A stretch of DNA of 8,327 bases. Origin: Flavobacteriales bacterium UBA6165 (GTDB lineage Bacteria > Bacteroidota > Bacteroidia > Flavobacteriales_D > Crocinitomicaceae). Of the stretch, positions 1-7,102 are shown in pieces (position 1 is the stretch's first letter; every line of letters begins with the position of its first letter). The notes under the pieces were generated by a model that did not search any database, was not told where the DNA came from, and was given only the letters and a program-made list of their open reading frames with translations. The translations under genes and the position numbers were made by a program. Where the stretch lies: the NCBI GenBank assembly GCA_002422285.1, contig DIUF01000107.1, positions 12,479 to 20,805 on the forward strand, read 5' to 3'.

Positions 1-53
1 TCGTCTAGTTTTTTTAGCAATTTTTGAAAACGTATTTCTATTTCAAAATCCAT
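1..53 (-). CDS. Unidentified protein, N-terminal 17 codons only
   Basis: An ATG at 53-51 opens a minus-strand frame that runs off the left edge without a stop. It reads MDFEIEIRFQKLLKKLD, followed by an incomplete codon. The start lies 8 bp beyond the stop codon of the T9SS cargo gene on the same strand, the spacing expected inside an operon. The charged, amphipathic beginning shows no signal peptide, so a cytoplasmic protein is likely. Too little is visible to assign a family. The frame is inferred from its position and from being open, and the fragment could still be a chance open stretch. Confidence 0.5.
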   Translation of the reverse strand, partial: MDFEIEIRFQKLLKKLD

Positions 54-79
54 GATAGTGGTTAAAATTTTTGAAAACG
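19..79. repeat. 14-bp direct repeat at the cargo/next-gene boundary
   Basis: AATTTTTGAAAACG occurs at 19-32 and again at 66-79, and the match continues for three more bases with one mismatch (TAT versus CAT). The copies are 47 bp apart. On the minus strand both are read in the same codon phase as R-F-Q-K. One copy encodes the last residues of the T9SS sorting tail and the other encodes residues 8-11 of the next gene. The identity is seen directly. Whether it comes from a small duplication or from chance in AT-rich DNA cannot be settled here. Confidence 0.5.
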
Positions 80-1528
80 CATGCTTTTCATGCCTTGATT
101 TGTTTCGAGTATTAAAAGATATTGTCCCGCATCAAGCGAACCAAAATCCAATTCATTATGGAAAACTCCTGACATTACTTTTTGTCCTGAAACATCAAAT
201 ACGTGGAAATCCATTGCTTGAATAGCCTCCGGAAGCTGAATATTTACAGTAGCCTTAGTTGGATTCGGATAAAACTCAAAACCAACCTCAGCAAAAGTGT
301 CGACTGCCAAAATTGGGGTATATGTGAAATTTTCTAGATTAGGGACTTGATTATTCAATTTAATAAGCACAACACCAGAGCCTCCAAATCCCATTCCTAA
401 ATCACCAGTATAACCCGTTATCACAAAATACCCTTCACTATCTAATGACTTAATAATTCTTTTGAGATGAACCTTGGCTCCAAACACTGTATGGTTGAAA
501 CCTGTATAATCTAAATTGATGTTGTAACCATACAAAAAAGCACGTGGTCCATTGTTCGCAACGAAGGCAGGGTTTTTAGTTTCAACTATGCCTATTACGT
601 TGTTTGTTTCAACAGCACAAATCCCAATCATCGATTCCAAAACGGAGTTCTCAAAATAATAGTGTGTTGGAAGCAACACTGTTCCATCCAATTGACACAT
701 AATTCTAAATGGTCTGTAATTATCTTCTTGATAAGGAGCCGGTGTATAGTTGCCATGAATATAAATACGTTCGTCCGTTAGTTCAATACCAAGTATTTCT
801 CCAGTGCCTTGACCGTTCAAATAATCTGTTCTATTCCAAATGATGTTGCCATCCAAATCAAATCTAGTCATCCAAGCAGTTGAAGTGGTTTGCCCCCATT
901 TTCCGGCAACCAAGAAAGATGTTTGATCAAATAGCTTACACGCATAAGCTACGTCATCATCAAGACCAGCATAGGTTTCTTCCCAAACCACATCTCCATT
1001 GGCATCAATCCGAACGACATAAGCGTCTTTGCCAGCATGACCAATTCCTTCCACTTCACCCACAAGCAGAACACCATCGTCAGGTAATAGAATTGCGTCA
1101 TGTAGTCGTTCCCAATTGTTGGTTCCATAGGTTTGTTGCCATTCTAATTCAAAGTTTTCATTGAGCTTTATAAGATAAAAATCAAAGTTGGCGTTTTCCG
1201 AAAAAGAATTAGAATAACCCGCAATCCAATAGCCTTCGTTTTCTCGATGCATCACACGCACACCAATATCTGAGCGCAAACCACCATAGAAACGTGCAGT
1301 TATGAAATTGCCAAACTTATCCACTTGCATCAACAACACTTGGTTTGCCGCTGGGCCCGAACTCGAACTAGATCCTACAATAATGTATGACGAATCGCTT
1401 TCCAACTGAATCACATCTTGTCCCGTATCGTAGCCATAGCCTCCGTAGGTATTGTAGAAAACCGTTTGTGCTGATAGCGTGGTAAAAAGAACCGCGCTAA
1501 GAAATAGGAAAGTTATTTTTGTTGCCAT
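62..1528 (-). CDS. Secreted propeller-like repeat protein with T9SS type A sorting domain
   Basis: This is a 488-residue exported protein of unknown specific role. Residues 1-20 form a signal peptide with a hydrophobic core and probable cleavage after TLSA, before Q21. The body, about 28-395, consists of seven repeats of about 53 residues starting near 28, 81, 134, 186, 237, 291 and 348. Each repeat has the pattern YGG...D, then a GY-(I/L/V)-(I/V/L)-x-G strand, then a strand like YLIKLDxNG. Repeats 1-4 and 7 are clear; 5 and 6 are degenerate. This fits a seven-bladed beta-propeller, which is inference. Residues 417-488 match the type A C-terminal sorting domain: the FYPNPTKATVNI motif at 419-430, a VFDVSGQKV strand, LDAGQYLL, and the basic end MRFQKF. 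In this family the domain directs export through the T9SS, after which it is removed and the cargo is usually attached to the cell surface. The start codon overlaps the end of the upstream barrel gene by 16 bp, which suggests translational coupling. The sorting domain is near certain; the propeller fold is likely. Confidence 0.93.
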   Translation of the reverse strand: MATKITFLFLSAVLFTTLSAQTVFYNTYGGYGYDTGQDVIQLESDSSYIIVGSSSSSGPAANQVLLMQVDKFGNFITARFYGGLRSDIGVRVMHRENEGYWIAGYSNSFSENANFDFYLIKLNENFELEWQQTYGTNNWERLHDAILLPDDGVLLVGEVEGIGHAGKDAYVVRIDANGDVVWEETYAGLDDDVAYACKLFDQTSFLVAGKWGQTTSTAWMTRFDLDGNIIWNRTDYLNGQGTGEILGIELTDERIYIHGNYTPAPYQEDNYRPFRIMCQLDGTVLLPTHYYFENSVLESMIGICAVETNNVIGIVETKNPAFVANNGPRAFLYGYNINLDYTGFNHTVFGAKVHLKRIIKSLDSEGYFVITGYTGDLGMGFGGSGVVLIKLNNQVPNLENFTYTPILAVDTFAEVGFEFYPNPTKATVNIQLPEAIQAMDFHVFDVSGQKVMSGVFHNELDFGSLDAGQYLLILETNQGMKSMRFQKF

Positions 1529-2733
1529 ACTAATCTAAATAAAAGTGATTGACCATAACCTGAATTGGTAAGCGTGCCAAGAAGATCCTGAGAACTGAAA
1601 CCAATTCTAAACTGACCCAAAAGAACATCTGCATAAAGTCCCAAACGCGCTCCGCCCAAACCACCATAACTCCCATGGAAACCTGCTGCAAAAGTGCGGT
1701 TGGGCTGCCAATGCACACCAGCAAAAGCTTGAGGGAGATAAATAATCTGTGTGAAAACGTTTAAACCAAAAAAGCTTTGAAAGAGGTTCGTAGAATTGCG
1801 GTCAACAATTTTGGCGACCTGCAGGAAACCGGGCAGCCAAAGCGTCTGTCCTCCAGATTGGCGCACCAAATTCAAAGTGTCTGCCAAGGAGAATGCTTCG
1901 TTTTGAGAAAAATTTTGAATCTGATTCAAGGTGAAACCCGTGTAACGATAATTGGTGTCTACATCATATTGAAAAGACGCTCTGTTGTATCGAACAAAAC
2001 CCACATTTTGTGCTGTAAGCTGAATGAGTATTTTGTTCTTACCAATCAACACGGGAATACGCATATCAATGTCTAATGCTGCGCCGAGTCCATTCGAAAA
2101 TCCACCTAAACTATTGCCAGCATAAGAACCAATCAAAAGAACATCCGTTGTGTCTTTATTAGCATTTTGGCTGAACACTCCATTCACAAGGTCGATGGTT
2201 TGAAAACCTGCGCTGTTTACGAGACTTACCGAAAATGTAGAGCGTGATTTTTTGTCCAAAACACCAAATCCCAATTTCTGATGACCGATCTGGAAAAACC
2301 TGGTATTAGTCAAATCAATGCTACCATCCAATTCGGCATTGCCATTCGCTAAAAGTTTGAATAAATCTGAAGAATAAGAAACTGCAAAATAGTTCTGATA
2401 ACCTGCCAACACCACTAAACCGTATTGTTTTTTCTTGAATAAATTGATTGTGTAGTCAGTGTAAACTAGGTCTGAGCTCAAAATCGCACCGGTTCTATTC
2501 ATGCCATTGGAGCGCAAGAGTTTAAATGAATTATCTTTCATTTCGTCGCTGATGAATCCACCAAACAAAATTGTACGGCTGACATCAGAACCCAAGTGAC
2601 TGGAATGAATCTGTCCTGAACCGCTCCAAGTCAACTCCCTTTTGATTTCAGTTGAATCGAGCCAAATAGGTAAAGTCTGTTGTCCAAAAACAGGAATAGT
2701 AAACAGAATTATTGTAATTGAAAAATAGCGCAT
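1513..2733 (-). CDS. Outer-membrane beta-barrel protein, DUF5723-like
   Basis: This 406-residue protein is predicted to be an outer-membrane barrel. The start chosen is the ATG at 2733-2731 because it begins a clean signal peptide (MRYFSITIILFTIPVFG, cleavage before QQ). The frame stays open upstream to 2952, but that extension overlaps the preceding gene and would bury the signal peptide. The mature part is a succession of amphipathic, aromatic and glycine-rich strands with no helical membrane segments. Segments resembling the Bacteroidota DUF5723 family, from memory, are SDLFKLLANGN (122-132), the GLGAALDIDMRIP strand (215-227) and NVGFVRYN (243-250) followed by a YRYTGF strand. The protein ends in a short strand, LLFRLVWQQK, with an aromatic residue near the terminus as in many barrels. 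Function is unknown; PorP/SprF-type T9SS barrels are an alternative but fit less well. Its 3' end overlaps the T9SS cargo gene by 16 bp, so the two are probably made together. A probable promoter lies just upstream. Confidence 0.82.
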   Translation of the reverse strand: MRYFSITIILFTIPVFGQQTLPIWLDSTEIKRELTWSGSGQIHSSHLGSDVSRTILFGGFISDEMKDNSFKLLRSNGMNRTGAILSSDLVYTDYTINLFKKKQYGLVVLAGYQNYFAVSYSSDLFKLLANGNAELDGSIDLTNTRFFQIGHQKLGFGVLDKKSRSTFSVSLVNSAGFQTIDLVNGVFSQNANKDTTDVLLIGSYAGNSLGGFSNGLGAALDIDMRIPVLIGKNKILIQLTAQNVGFVRYNRASFQYDVDTNYRYTGFTLNQIQNFSQNEAFSLADTLNLVRQSGGQTLWLPGFLQVAKIVDRNSTNLFQSFFGLNVFTQIIYLPQAFAGVHWQPNRTFAAGFHGSYGGLGGARLGLYADVLLGQFRIGFSSQDLLGTLTNSGYGQSLLFRLVWQQK

Positions 2734-2775
2734 AGTGAATTTGGGTTTTGCATTATGGGTTTTCCACATCATCTG

Positions 2776-2801
2776 CAAAGATAATAGTTCATGAGCAACA
2801 A
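2776..2801 (-). promoter_or_regulatory. Predicted Bacteroidota-type promoter for the barrel-cargo unit
   Basis: On the minus strand the gap contains TATCTTTG (2783-2776), an exact match to the -7 consensus TAnnTTTG used by the primary sigma factor of Bacteroidota. TTG triplets lie upstream at 2801-2799 and 2798-2796; the first is 15 bp from the -7 box, shorter than the usual 17-23. A TTTG at 2812-2809 is 25 bp away. Transcription would start near 2770, giving a leader of about 35-40 bases before the ATG at 2733. The -7 match is seen directly; the activity is inferred, and the -33 element is weak. Confidence 0.42.
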
Positions 2802-2863
2802 CATACGTCAAAGTATAAAAGAGAAGAATCGAGTTCGCTGAGCACAGCAAGAAAAAATTGGAT

Positions 2864-4699
2864 TTATCGTAATCCTTCATAGACGCTGAGTTTAATTTGA
2901 TCCATTTTAAATTGTCCACGGCCAGACTTCCAACCAAAAATCTGGATTTCATCTCTTTTCATGTTTCGAACATCTGCAGAATAGAAAACAAATTCCACTT
3001 TTGACCATGTATTAGCTCGAACGTGTTCCAAACTTGCAATATGCAAATATTGGTCATAATAAGGTTTGCCAGCATGGTGCATTTTAAAAACCAAAATTGG
3101 AGCAATTTCTGATTTATCACCTATGCAATAAATCCATGCTTCAATTTTGAAAATCACAGTTTTTTCTTGAGTCAATTTTGAATAAGGAAGTGCGATATAT
3201 TCACCAAATTCATTGTCATCTGAAATAAAAACGCCATTTAAATTCAAGCTGTCCAGATTATTTTTCTCGACCCAATTATTTCCATCAAAAGCAAATTTAA
3301 ACTCCTTGGACACTTTCAATTGATCTGCTTTTGATGCCAAGGTTTGGGCTGCAGGAATTCCCTTATCTGTTAAAAGCAATTCATTGAAATTAGGCACTGA
3401 TTCTGTCTTCAGAAAATGTGCCCAATAGGCGTCAGAAGTCATTCTGAAATTATGAATTAGTCCTTGGTGCACCTGCCATGTTTGAAATTGGTTGAGCGCA
3501 ATAAGAAGGAACAATACAGTGGACATGGCAACTTTATATGCAATCCCTTTCTCATAAAAATGTTTCACAACAAATCCAAGAGGAATAAGATAAATTATAT
3601 ACGACTGAACCATAGCGCGTTGGCCAAATGAGCCTGCGTACCACCAACATGTCCAAGACGACAAAACGTAAATATTAACAAGGGTAAAAACGACAAATGC
3701 AATTGACCACGCGTTTCTCTTAGAAAACATCAACCAAAGTCCATAAAAGCTCAGAATAAAAATGGGTGAATAAGCTAACCAACCAGCCCTAGCGCTGAAC
3801 AGAAAGTCATAAGTATACGGCGCAAAAAAGTCGAATCCCTCACCTGCATTGTTATAGGCATCCACAAAAAAATGTCCTGTGGCCAGTTTATAATAAACTA
3901 ATTGTATGGAGCCGAGTGAAAAAATAACCGCACAAACAGCGATTGCGGATTTGTAATGTTGTTTTAACCAAGTTTTCTTTTCTTTAAAAGATTGGCGGTT
4001 AGTTACCTTATAAAGAATAGGAATAATAATCATCAATGAATCTGTGGCTCTAATCAATGATGCCAGTCCAATGGTTAATCCTAAAAGCACACTGTTTTGA
4101 TAATTCGGATTATGGTGCAAACGCATTGAGCAAAATAATACCAAGGGATAAAAAAGAAATAAATGTCCATGCGGCATTGCAATCAAGACGCTAGAAATGA
4201 AAAAAAAGTTTGTTCCTGCGAACAATATAAGCATCAAAATAGTGGTAATAGAATCTTCGAAAAACCTGAGAAGAATCTGTCGTGCCAACCATATTCCCAG
4301 CAAAATGTAAAAACAATGCCCTACAGTAATTCCAATTTGATAGGGCATAGAAAAACCATCCTGCTCAAATCCAAACATCGGTGCAATCCAATGACTTATG
4401 AAAAAAAATGGAGCATAGATAATGGAAAAACCAAGTGGATATTTAATAACTTGACTCCCTGTTTCTGACATCCAAAACTGATAGTAAAATGGTGTGGAAT
4501 TGTATTTGGAATTGAGTGCGTCAATCCATTCAGAATCAGTTAAAAATGGGTCATTATAGATAAAATTGGCAGGCAAATGTAAATAGGCGCCATAAACGTC
4601 CCATGCCAAAATATTGCCTGAAAAATGAGCATAAACTTCATATACGAACCAAAGCGCAATTAAAAAGAATGCCAATTTTGAAATTCTATTTTCACCCAT
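2864..4699 (-). CDS. Polytopic GT-C/GT39-like membrane glycosyltransferase with C-terminal soluble domain
   Basis: This is a 611-residue inner-membrane protein. Residues 1-405 carry about ten hydrophobic segments (roughly 8-26, 90-108, 122-146, 152-170, 171-192, 203-229, 252-270, 305-325, 331-348, 364-380 and 388-405, some of which may merge). The first extracytoplasmic loop holds NILAWDVYGAYLHLPA, with D34 where GT-C enzymes such as the GT39 family place an acidic catalytic residue. KYPLGFSIIYAPFF (86-99) and the tryptophan-rich SSWTCWWYAGSFGQRAM (347-363) are typical of this enzyme type. GT-C enzymes take sugars from polyprenyl-phosphate donors on the outer face of the inner membrane. Acceptor and sugar cannot be predicted. 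Residues about 440-611 contain no membrane segment and look beta-rich, with strands such as VIFKIEAWIYCI and WSKVEFVFYSA. They resemble a jelly-roll carbohydrate-binding module, which is inference. The start shares one base with the stop of the lipoprotein gene (TAATG), so translation is probably coupled. The glycosyltransferase call is moderately firm; a related non-enzymatic GT-C-like protein is possible. Confidence 0.75.
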   Translation of the reverse strand: MGENRISKLAFFLIALWFVYEVYAHFSGNILAWDVYGAYLHLPANFIYNDPFLTDSEWIDALNSKYNSTPFYYQFWMSETGSQVIKYPLGFSIIYAPFFFISHWIAPMFGFEQDGFSMPYQIGITVGHCFYILLGIWLARQILLRFFEDSITTILMLILFAGTNFFFISSVLIAMPHGHLFLFYPLVLFCSMRLHHNPNYQNSVLLGLTIGLASLIRATDSLMIIIPILYKVTNRQSFKEKKTWLKQHYKSAIAVCAVIFSLGSIQLVYYKLATGHFFVDAYNNAGEGFDFFAPYTYDFLFSARAGWLAYSPIFILSFYGLWLMFSKRNAWSIAFVVFTLVNIYVLSSWTCWWYAGSFGQRAMVQSYIIYLIPLGFVVKHFYEKGIAYKVAMSTVLFLLIALNQFQTWQVHQGLIHNFRMTSDAYWAHFLKTESVPNFNELLLTDKGIPAAQTLASKADQLKVSKEFKFAFDGNNWVEKNNLDSLNLNGVFISDDNEFGEYIALPYSKLTQEKTVIFKIEAWIYCIGDKSEIAPILVFKMHHAGKPYYDQYLHIASLEHVRANTWSKVEFVFYSADVRNMKRDEIQIFGWKSGRGQFKMDQIKLSVYEGLR

Positions 4700-6264
4700 T
4701 ATAATGAGGTACTTAGTTTCAAACTGCTATACACCCGAAAAGCCAAGAACTGACCGGAATAAATATTAGCAACTTGTCCTGAGTTGGGGGAGTTGAAAAC
4801 AGCGGTAACAACAAGACGATCCATGGATTTGATGGCAGCCATTTCTGACTCGTTGAATTCAAAGAGCACCTCGCTAGTCACTGGAACAATTGGGGCATTA
4901 TTCGAAACACTCGCCGAGCCAGCTATTGTCGAAGTAGCATTTTTAGTAAGCAATACATTATTTTCAGCATCAACGAGCTGTATCGACAAAGCTGCACCAA
5001 ATGAATAGGCATTCGATGTAACTATTTTTATGTTACCAGATTTTGGGTCAATCGATCCTGTTTCACCCAATTTCAAGTTGAAGGTATCGCGCAAGGTTAA
5101 ATTGTTCATGCCCAGAGACAAAGGCATATCAGCGGTTAAGAAAGCTCGAACATAACTGGTGCTAAACAATTCATCCCAACCTCCAGAAGTATTGCCAAAT
5201 GGATTGATTTCAAAAGCAAAATTTACTTTTATAACATTCGGCAAATTCTCAATAAATTGCTCGATTGTAGAATTTCCAGAAGTCAAATTGATTTGGTGTG
5301 TTGAGGCTTGTAAATTATCCCATGAACCCAATGCTTGATTGATCCAAATCCAAGGGCCGATTTGTGGATGCGTTAAAAAGACGCTGTTGTTTTGTCCGTT
5401 CACTCCCTCCAAACTTTCTAGTTTAGCGCGTGCGCCAACCTTAATTCCGTTGAACAAAGTAAGGGTCAAATTAACGTTTTCCATGTCAATTGCACCACCC
5501 ACAACACGACTCATAAAATCCAAGTTTATTTCCTGTTCTTCTTGAATTATCCTGTTACCAAAATAGCCTCTTGCGTAACTCGGCTTTAAATTTTCAAAGA
5601 AAATCTCAAAGCTCACCACTTGGCTGGTGTTTACAAAAACTGGTCCTCCATTGGGGTCTGTTTTAACTCTCAACTGGGATTGTATTGAATTGTAATAGGT
5701 GCCGTTTTGGCCTCTTAAATCTATATCGTAACCTGACAAATCCAATTCTTGAGAAATAGAACTAGGATTAGAGTTAGTCCCAGCTGGCACTTGAACTTCT
5801 ATTGAAAAAGTTTGACCATTTTTCGTAACGCCGGGAAGCGATAAAGTAACAATACACATAGTTGCCACTGGCGATTTCACTTCGACGATTGCACGTCCAG
5901 AACGCACCATAATTTGCTTTAACTGAAGGCCTTCAAAATCAAAGGTATTCGTTTCAATCTGATCGATGAATTGAGAACCAGCGGGCACAGAAACTGTAAC
6001 TGGAATATTTACGTTATGCTGAATTACGGTGTCTGGAATTGTAACAATATCATCCATGTTGAGATTCAGAATATCGCGGTTAATCACCAGATGATAGGCA
6101 CCATTATCGTTTACCGAAACAATAGAGTCTGTTACCAAATTGTCCATATTCAAGGTGTCTTGGATCAGTACCAAACTCCAATCAGAATTCCAAGTAACAG
6201 GTTCTTTGCGACAAGAAATCGCCAAAAACAAACCAGATAAAAATAGTAATCCAAGCTTTTTCAT
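4699..6264 (-). CDS. Large lipoprotein of unknown function
   Basis: This 521-residue lipoprotein is one I do not recognise by function. Residues 1-17 are a short basic and hydrophobic signal sequence, and the lipobox LAISC places the lipidated cysteine at 18. The following residues, RKEP, do not show the acidic-rich surface-export signal described for some Bacteroidota, so the side of the outer membrane it faces is undecided. The mature part is almost entirely beta-strand-like, with many alternating hydrophobic stretches and Asn/Ser/Thr-rich turns. Three stretches (about 125-182, 264-282 and 411-440) share a pattern like VNLTLTLFNGIKVGARAKL, reminiscent of LEA2/WHy-type beta-sandwich domains; this is a weak inference. 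FFENLKPSYARGYFG (222-236) looks like a conserved family motif. The gene begins 49 bp after the family 2 glycosyltransferase gene and its stop overlaps the GT-C start. The ATG at 6264 is supported by the immediate signal peptide. No truncation or frameshift is seen. Confidence 0.85.
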   Translation of the reverse strand: MKKLGLLFLSGLFLAISCRKEPVTWNSDWSLVLIQDTLNMDNLVTDSIVSVNDNGAYHLVINRDILNLNMDDIVTIPDTVIQHNVNIPVTVSVPAGSQFIDQIETNTFDFEGLQLKQIMVRSGRAIVEVKSPVATMCIVTLSLPGVTKNGQTFSIEVQVPAGTNSNPSSISQELDLSGYDIDLRGQNGTYYNSIQSQLRVKTDPNGGPVFVNTSQVVSFEIFFENLKPSYARGYFGNRIIQEEQEINLDFMSRVVGGAIDMENVNLTLTLFNGIKVGARAKLESLEGVNGQNNSVFLTHPQIGPWIWINQALGSWDNLQASTHQINLTSGNSTIEQFIENLPNVIKVNFAFEINPFGNTSGGWDELFSTSYVRAFLTADMPLSLGMNNLTLRDTFNLKLGETGSIDPKSGNIKIVTSNAYSFGAALSIQLVDAENNVLLTKNATSTIAGSASVSNNAPIVPVTSEVLFEFNESEMAAIKSMDRLVVTAVFNSPNSGQVANIYSGQFLAFRVYSSLKLSTSL

Positions 6265-6268
6265 TTTC

Positions 6269-6276
6269 CAAAAATA
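6269..6276 (-). promoter_or_regulatory. Possible -7 element before the lipoprotein gene
   Basis: The minus strand reads TATTTTTG, an exact TAnnTTTG match, ending four bases before the ATG of the lipoprotein gene. No TTG sits at a usual -33 distance; the nearest TTTG upstream is about 31 bp away. If used, it would give an almost leaderless transcript. The match may be chance in this AT-rich 49 bp gap, with the gene simply co-transcribed from upstream. Confidence 0.18.
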
Positions 6277-6313
6277 CTAAAATTTATAGCGGTGCTTGTG
6301 TGTAATACAAATT

Positions 6314-7102
6314 TCACAATTTCTCCAAGCCATTTTTACACTGCACAAAGCCATCCTTCATTTTTTGATGGAACATGGCCCTGCTCTGAGCCGTTTGTTC
6401 TTCGCGTTCGTGGCGCTCGTGATACAAATGAAACTGAACACTGTGAAATTTGAAGTTTTTGAATTTAACTCCAGCACGCAACATGCGCCATTCTATATCA
6501 CAATCTTCGCCATAACCGGTAATTTCATAATCTTCATCGAAGCCGTTTATGGCAAGCATTACTTTTCTGGGAATAGCCATGTTACAACCCAACAAACGCG
6601 GATTATCAGTTTCAAAAATGGGTTTGAAAGGCAATCTAAAACTGTCTTCAACGCGTGTGCTGCCATTCAAAATCATTTCAATTTTTCCAGGAACGATGCG
6701 CTCAGAATCCAACAAATTCTCGCTGGTTTTTTGGTCTAAATCCGTTCGTTTAGCAAAAAGCACATAGTTTTCATCAAAATTTGATGCGTATGTTTTCAAA
6801 AAAGTTGGATGCAAAATACAATCGCCATCAATGAAAACAAAAAGTTCTTCCTCCGCATGGCGAATACCAACATTCATGATTTTGTTTTTGCGAAATCCTT
6901 TGTCTTCTTGTGTGAAATGATCGATTTGAAAATCATACTTGCAGGACTCGATAAAATCAGACATTTCAATTGAACAACCATCTTCCAAAACAGAAACCTT
7001 GAAATTTCTATACGTCTGTGCAGCAACAGAATCAAGCACTTTTTTGAGGAATCGGGTATTTTTATACACCGTAATGAATAATCTTATACTGGGTCTGGGC
7101 AT
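6314..7102 (-). CDS. Family 2 glycosyltransferase with GT7-like C-terminal region
   Basis: This is a 262-residue cytoplasmic or membrane-associated glycosyltransferase of the GT-A fold, which moves a sugar from a nucleotide-sugar donor to a glycan acceptor. The N-terminal strand IRLFITVYKNTRFLKKVLDSV (6-26) and VLEDGC (38-43, D41) form the nucleotide-binding part. FVFIDGDC (88-95) contains the DGD form of the metal-binding DxD motif at 92-94. The C-terminal stretch LLGCNMAIPRKVML (170-183) through GFDEDYEITGYGEDCDIEWR (187-206) is the signature shared with galactosyltransferase-type GT7 C-terminal domains, with the ED pair at 199-200 as the likely catalytic or acceptor-site acids. The start is the ATG at 7102. 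The frame extends nine codons upstream to a TTG, but the ATG puts the first strand at the usual distance from the N-terminus. The product is probably used in lipopolysaccharide, capsule or another surface glycan; the exact sugar is unknown. It may head the unit with the lipoprotein and GT-C genes. Confidence 0.92.
   Translation of the reverse strand: MPRPSIRLFITVYKNTRFLKKVLDSVAAQTYRNFKVSVLEDGCSIEMSDFIESCKYDFQIDHFTQEDKGFRKNKIMNVGIRHAEEELFVFIDGDCILHPTFLKTYASNFDENYVLFAKRTDLDQKTSENLLDSERIVPGKIEMILNGSTRVEDSFRLPFKPIFETDNPRLLGCNMAIPRKVMLAINGFDEDYEITGYGEDCDIEWRMLRAGVKFKNFKFHSVQFHLYHERHEREEQTAQSRAMFHQKMKDGFVQCKNGLEKL

Noticed and set aside
1777..2076. Plus-strand open frame of 99 codons inside the barrel gene
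   Set aside because: It is antisense to a supported coding region and has no independent sign of being a gene. The same applies to the shorter open frames opposite the cargo, GT-C and lipoprotein genes.
2835..2850. Small inverted repeat (GCTG/CAGC with a 4-base loop) downstream of the GT-C gene, considered as a terminator
   Set aside because: The stem has only four strong pairs plus a wobble and one A-T pair, and no T-run follows directly on the minus strand.
2734..2952. N-terminal extension of the barrel gene, open in frame to 2952 and including a hydrophobic stretch
   Set aside because: It overlaps the 3' end of the GT-C gene by 89 bp and would place a standard signal peptide in the middle of the protein. 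The ATG at 2733 directly starts that signal peptide.
6296..6739. Plus-strand open frame of 147 codons opposite the family 2 glycosyltransferase
   Set aside because: It is a shadow of a well-supported gene; its composition shows no coherent domain or signal.
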